From the NCBI RefSeq assembly GCF_001592285.1, contig NZ_BCWQ01000011.1, positions 1-64,000 on the forward strand: a stretch of 64,000 bases of DNA, in the 5' to 3' direction. Within the stretch, counting starts at the first letter, position 1. Every line of letters starts with the position of its first letter. The stretch is from Hydrogenophaga pseudoflava NBRC 102511. GTDB taxonomy: Bacteria > Pseudomonadota > Gammaproteobacteria > Burkholderiales > Burkholderiaceae_C. A program made the position numbers and the translations under genes. Shown here one piece after another: positions 60,221-64,000 of the stretch. The notes beneath the pieces are model-generated. The model did no database searches. It had not been told where the DNA came from and was given only the letters and a program-made list of their open reading frames with translations.

Positions 60221-60275
60221 TTGTCCGCTGGCGGGGCATGTTCATACACTGGCGAAATACACAGAGGAGTATCCG

Positions 60276-61424
60276 ATGAAATGTCCGCCCCTGGCCGCCG
60301 CCCTGCTGCCCCTGGTCCTTCTGGGTCTTTCCCCAAGCCTCACCCAGGCGGCCGCCGACGGCGTGACCCCCGAGCAGATCCTGATCGGACAGACGCTGAC
60401 CCTCCAGGGCGGCAAGAACGAATATGGCACCGCCGTGCTGGCCGGCGTCCAGGCGGCCATCGAGCAGACCAACCGCAACGGCGGCGTCGCGGGTCGCAAG
60501 CTGGTCCTCAAGGTGATGGACGACGACAACAAGTCGGCGCTGGCCGAGGCCAATGCCCGGCAGCTGGTGACCCAGGACAAGGTGTTCCTGCTGTTCGGAT
60601 CGATCGAGGGGGGGCCGTCCACCGCCGTCATGAAGGCCGCAGTCGACCTCAAGGTGCCGTTTTTCGGCCCGATGGCGGGATCGCCGACCCTGCGCACGCC
60701 GCACCAGCCCCTGGTATTCCCGGTGCGGGCCGAACACAAGGACGAGTTTCGGGCCCTGATGCTGCACGCCCGGAGCCTGGGCATGGGCCGCGTGGCCTTC
60801 GTGCGCTCGGACTCGGAAACGGGTCAGCTGCACCTGGCCAACGTCCAGCGACTGGCCAGGGAAACGGGCATCGAGGCGGTGACCGACCTGCCGTTCAAAT
60901 CGGACATCGGCGACGCGGACATCGCGGCCATGGTCCGGCAGCTGGCGGACAGCAAGGCCCAGATGGTGTTCAACCATGGCGGGGCCGGCATGTACGAGAA
61001 GCTGATCCGTCAGGCGCGGCAGGCGGGCGTGAAGGCCGCCTTCTACGGCGTCAACTCGGGCTCTTCGCAACTCGCGAGCCATCTGGGGGAACTGGCGCAC
61101 GGCATGATCTTTGCGCAAGTCATGCCCAGCCCGTGGGAACGCAAGACGGCGCTGACGCGCGCCTACCAGGACACCTTTTCCAGTGGCCAGCCGGGACAGC
61201 CCTTTTCGTACGGCAGCCTGGAGGGTTACCTCACCGCGCGGGCGCTGATCGAAGCCCTGCGGCGCGCCGGGCCCAACCCGAGCCGCGACTCGTTCCTGGC
61301 CGGCCTGCGCAACACCGAGCTGTCCATCGAGGGCATGAAGATCAGCTACCGCGACGGGACCCACACCGGCATGTCGTTGGTCGACCTGGCGATCGTCACC
61401 CGCGAGGGTCGCTTCCGGCACTGA
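60276..61424 (+). CDS. Branched-chain amino-acid-type ABC substrate-binding protein
   Basis: 382 residues with a signal peptide (MKCPPLAAALLPLVLLGL, cut near TQA-AA). Type I periplasmic binding fold: TPEQILIGQTLTLQGGKNEYG, NRNGGVAGRKLVLKVMDDD, then QLADSKAQMVFNHGGAGMYEK. Related to LivJ/amide-binding proteins. No permease or ATPase genes are nearby, so it is orphan here. Ligand unknown. The 3' end overlaps the convergent AbrB-type gene by 29 nt. Confidence 0.85.
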   Translation: MKCPPLAAALLPLVLLGLSPSLTQAAADGVTPEQILIGQTLTLQGGKNEYGTAVLAGVQAAIEQTNRNGGVAGRKLVLKVMDDDNKSALAEANARQLVTQDKVFLLFGSIEGGPSTAVMKAAVDLKVPFFGPMAGSPTLRTPHQPLVFPVRAEHKDEFRALMLHARSLGMGRVAFVRSDSETGQLHLANVQRLARETGIEAVTDLPFKSDIGDADIAAMVRQLADSKAQMVFNHGGAGMYEKLIRQARQAGVKAAFYGVNSGSSQLASHLGELAHGMIFAQVMPSPWERKTALTRAYQDTFSSGQPGQPFSYGSLEGYLTARALIEALRRAGPNPSRDSFLAGLRNTELSIEGMKISYRDGTHTGMSLVDLAIVTREGRFRH

Positions 61425-62517
61425 GCCGGCGCACCCACCAGCGGTAGACCGGCTCGGCCAGGATCAGAACCGCCACCAGGCGGCAGACCTGGAACGCCGT
61501 CACCATGGGCACGCCCAGCTGCAGCACCTTGGCGGTGATTGACATCTCGGCGATGCCACCCGGCGAGGTGCCGAGCACCATGGTGGCCGGGTGCAGTCCG
61601 GTCATCAGGGACAGCAGCCAGGCGAAGCCGGCGCAGACCGCCATCATGAACAGGCTGGCCAGCGCCACCGAGCCCAGCCAGCGCGGCGCGGTGTGTACAA
61701 ACGCGGGCGTGAACCGCACCCCCAGGCTCACGCCGATCACCAGTTGCGCCGCGGCGCTGAGCGCAGGCGGGATTGCCGACAGCGTCACGCCGCCGAGCGT
61801 CAGCACCATGGTGGCCACCAGGGCCCCCATGAACCAGGGGTTGGCGCGGCCCAGCCGGCGCATCACCAGAATGCCCGCCAGGGTCAGGCCGCCCAGCAGG
61901 GCGAGTCCCACGATGTCCACGGCGCGCGCACCGGGAGGTGCCGGCTCCAGACCGGACACGCCCCAAGCCTGCATGGCGAACGGGATGGTCACGGTGACGA
62001 GCAGCACGCGCAGGCTGTGGGCCGCCGCCACAAGATCGGTGCTCGCGCCGTGGCGCTCCGCGATCAGGGTCATCTCGGAGGCACCACCGATGGCGCCGGC
62101 GAAATAGGTGGTGCTGCGCAGCTGTGCCGGGCTCAGATGCCCGAGCTGCTGTGCATGGACACGCCGCAGCCAGACCCCGAACCCCAGGCCCAGTGCCAGC
62201 GCCCAGACGATGCCCAGGGCGATCGCCCACCAGAGCCCGACCACCAGCACCCCGACCGCGGGCGTGAAGTACAGGCCCAGCGCGGCGCCGATCACCCACT
62301 GGCCGCCGTTGCGCAGCGGGATCCAGCTCGCCGTGGGCGCACCGAACACCGACACCAGCGCCGTCGCCAGCAGCGGTCCCAGCATCCAGGGAATGGGCGT
62401 ATTCAGCCAGACGCACAGGCGCGCCGCCCCGAAGGCCAGCACCAGGGTCAGCAAGACACGAAGGACGAAGGGGGCGCCCCGGGTGGTCGGGGCCTCAGGA
62501 TCGGGAACGGGCGACAC
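61396..62517 (-). CDS. AbrB-family membrane protein
   Basis: 373 residues from a likely GTG at 62515-62517; no strong SD, so the start is uncertain. About ten helices in two repeats. The segments NTPIPWMLGPLLATALVSVF, GAIGGASEMTLIAERHG and GLHPATMVLGTSPGGIAEMSITAK are typical of AbrB/YdhC-type transporters, sometimes called ammonia monooxygenase-related. Transport substrate unknown. Divergent from the ChaN-like gene. Confidence 0.8.
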   Translation of the reverse strand: MSPVPDPEAPTTRGAPFVLRVLLTLVLAFGAARLCVWLNTPIPWMLGPLLATALVSVFGAPTASWIPLRNGGQWVIGAALGLYFTPAVGVLVVGLWWAIALGIVWALALGLGFGVWLRRVHAQQLGHLSPAQLRSTTYFAGAIGGASEMTLIAERHGASTDLVAAAHSLRVLLVTVTIPFAMQAWGVSGLEPAPPGARAVDIVGLALLGGLTLAGILVMRRLGRANPWFMGALVATMVLTLGGVTLSAIPPALSAAAQLVIGVSLGVRFTPAFVHTAPRWLGSVALASLFMMAVCAGFAWLLSLMTGLHPATMVLGTSPGGIAEMSITAKVLQLGVPMVTAFQVCRLVAVLILAEPVYRWWVRRLSAGSDPRG

Positions 62518-62574
62518 GGGCAGGGCACCGGTAAGGCGCCGACGCAACAACAGCAGGACGCGTAGTATCGGGTC

Positions 62575-63402
62575 ATGATCTGTCGCCCCGCTGTCATCGT
62601 CCGCCGGTTCACCGTCGCCCTGATGGCGTTGGCGATTGGTGCCTGCAGTGCCATGCCCCTGGCCACGGCGGACCTCGAGGGCCTGCTGCCCACGCCGCTG
62701 TTGCTGGTCGGGGAGCAGCACGACGCACCCGAACACCAGGCCCTGCAGCGCGACACCGTGCATCAGCTGGCCGCCCGCGGCGAACTGGGGGCGCTGGTGC
62801 TGGAGATGGTCGATCAGGGCCGGGACACCCGCCATTTGCCGCCCGACGCAACCGAAGCCCAGGTGCGGGAGGCGCTGGACTGGACCGCCGAACGCAACAC
62901 GGGCGCCTGGCCCTGGGCAGTGTACGGCCCGACCATCCTGTCGGCGGTGCGCGCCGGGGCGCCGGTGCTGGGCGGCAACCTGCCCCGCGCCGGGATGCGC
63001 ACGGCCATGGCCGATGCCTCCCTGGACGGCACGCTGCCTGCGCCGGCCCTGCAGCGGCAGCGCGAGGCGATCCGCGACGGCCACTGTCAGCTGCTGCCCG
63101 ACACCCAGATCGCACCGATGACGCGCATCCAGATCGCCCGCGACCGGGCCATGGCCCAGACTGCCGTGGACGCGCTCCAGCCGGGGCGCACCGTGCTGCT
63201 GATCGCGGGCAACGGCCACGTGCAGCGCGACCTGGGGGTGCCGCGCCACCTGCCCGCCGGGCAGCCGCACCGCGTGGTGATGGCGCTGACCGGCGACGTG
63301 GCCAGGCCGGTCGATCCGGCCGTGGCCGATCGCCAGTGGGGCACGCCACGGCGTCCCCCCAAGGACCATTGCGCCGAGATGCGGCAGCAGATGGGCCGCT
63401 GA
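62575..63402 (+). CDS. ChaN-like haem-binding lipoprotein
   Basis: 275 residues. Lipoprotein signal ending LAIGAC (Cys24). TPLLLVGEQHDAPEHQALQ, then LGALVLEMVDQG and RTVLLIAGNGHVQRDLGVP fit the ChaN/DUF399 family, some members of which bind haem. The tail (GTPRRPPKDHCAEM) is unusual. Divergent from the AbrB-type gene by 57 nt. Confidence 0.8.
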   Translation: MICRPAVIVRRFTVALMALAIGACSAMPLATADLEGLLPTPLLLVGEQHDAPEHQALQRDTVHQLAARGELGALVLEMVDQGRDTRHLPPDATEAQVREALDWTAERNTGAWPWAVYGPTILSAVRAGAPVLGGNLPRAGMRTAMADASLDGTLPAPALQRQREAIRDGHCQLLPDTQIAPMTRIQIARDRAMAQTAVDALQPGRTVLLIAGNGHVQRDLGVPRHLPAGQPHRVVMALTGDVARPVDPAVADRQWGTPRRPPKDHCAEMRQQMGR

Positions 63403-63422
63403 GCCGGCCCGAGGCCCGGCGC

Positions 63423-64000
63423 TCAGCTTCCTTCGAGCGACATCAGGATGTAGAGCAGGATCAGCCCGGCGATCACCGCCAGCGCGATCTTGACCCAGCT
63501 CTTGGGGTACTCGCCCGCCACCTGCCCGGTGGCGCCGTTCACCACCACCTGGTAGTCCTTCGCGCCGTAGCGGTAACCCACCAGCCAGACCGGCAGCAGC
63601 ACGTGTTTGAAGGTCTGGCGGTCGAAGCTCGGTGCGACCTGCAGGTTGCGGTGGGTGTCGGTGCGGATGTCCTGCGCGCACATCCGCCGGATCGCCTCGA
63701 CCATGCGCTCGCGCCCGCGCTGGGCGGCGGCCACGAGGTCGAGCTGGTAGCGCTCCACCGTCCAGCCGCTGAGGTAGCCCGGGTCGTAGGGTTTGAGGCG
63801 CTCGGAGGCGGTGGGGAACGGTTCGACCGCCTCCACCAGCCGCGGGTGCACCCCGCGCGAGCCGCAGACCAGGGTGTCGTCGAAGAAGTGCCGCACCTGG
63901 CCGCTGACCGGGAACCAGCGGACCTGCCGTTCGCCCTTCTGATTCTGGTAGTACTCGCCGCCCTCGGCCGTGTAGCGCGCGCTGACCTCGGCGTCAAAGG
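63423..64000 (-). CDS. Membrane-anchored protein, C-terminal part (truncated by the window)
   Basis: About 191 codons are visible; the N terminus lies beyond the right edge. The visible part reads EYYQNQKGERQVRWFPVSGQ, then a central LLPVWLVGYRYGAKDYQVVVNG segment and a single C-terminal membrane helix (VKIALAVIAGLILLYILM). Similar proteins carry an N-terminal zinc ribbon and are sometimes labelled as primosomal or helicase-like, without evidence. Function unknown. Confidence 0.65.
   Translation of the reverse strand, partial: FDAEVSARYTAEGGEYYQNQKGERQVRWFPVSGQVRHFFDDTLVCGSRGVHPRLVEAVEPFPTASERLKPYDPGYLSGWTVERYQLDLVAAAQRGRERMVEAIRRMCAQDIRTDTHRNLQVAPSFDRQTFKHVLLPVWLVGYRYGAKDYQVVVNGATGQVAGEYPKSWVKIALAVIAGLILLYILMSLEGS

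Overview
The window is a GC-rich bacterial chromosome segment, most consistent with a betaproteobacterium of the Comamonadaceae (Hydrogenophaga/Acidovorax-like). This is inferred from gene content (a spc/alpha ribosomal cluster starting at rplN, PhaM, DUF3567, DUF2145, NagR/NahR-type regulator, glycerol ABC transporter) and from a GC-rich intergenic repeat family. No taxonomic search was possible.

Layout. 1-215 is the 3' end of a umuC-type polymerase gene. A repeat-rich spacer follows, then an initiator tRNA-fMet (445-521) and, all on the minus strand, the ribosomal spc/alpha cluster (rplN to rplQ with secY, infA, rpmJ and rpoA; 539-9525), headed by a near-consensus sigma70 promoter and a structured leader. 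9717-19813 is a complete glycerol module: glpD, the glycerol ABC transporter (binding protein, DUF2160 protein, two permeases, two ATPases), a divergent GlpR-type repressor and glpK. proC follows, then a small lower-GC patch with nested inverted repeats, ubiA-oxyR, a LysR/MFS pair, recG and queA.

28911-32175 holds a Rieske oxygenase (ferredoxin, beta, alpha) like salicylate 5-hydroxylase, with a divergent NagR-like regulator but no reductase. 32539-36332 has an exported sugar-dehydrogenase-like protein, a cytochrome c with an FNR-type box upstream, tgt and a lipoprotein. 36433-44527 is mostly envelope genes: a lipoprotein, an MFS protein, a zinc-ribbon membrane protein, DUF2145, YiaA/B, an LplT-acyltransferase fusion and a ceramidase-like membrane hydrolase. 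44657-49492 has an XRE regulator, ProQ, FIST, PhaM and a crotonase.

49698-56355 is the most interesting part. An FNR-type box precedes a plus-strand run (DksA-like, eRF1-like, VOC protein, SpeD). This converges on a minus-strand group (DUF4178, DUF350, membrane-anchored aminopropyltransferase, exported flavin amine-oxidase-like protein). Together they look like a membrane-linked polyamine system. 56453 to the end has a FAH-family hydrolase with a divergent IclR regulator, DUF3108, DUF3567, an orphan amino-acid-type binding protein, an AbrB-type transporter, a ChaN-like lipoprotein and a truncated membrane protein.

Many long open frames antisense to these genes are artefacts of high GC and are not reported as genes.
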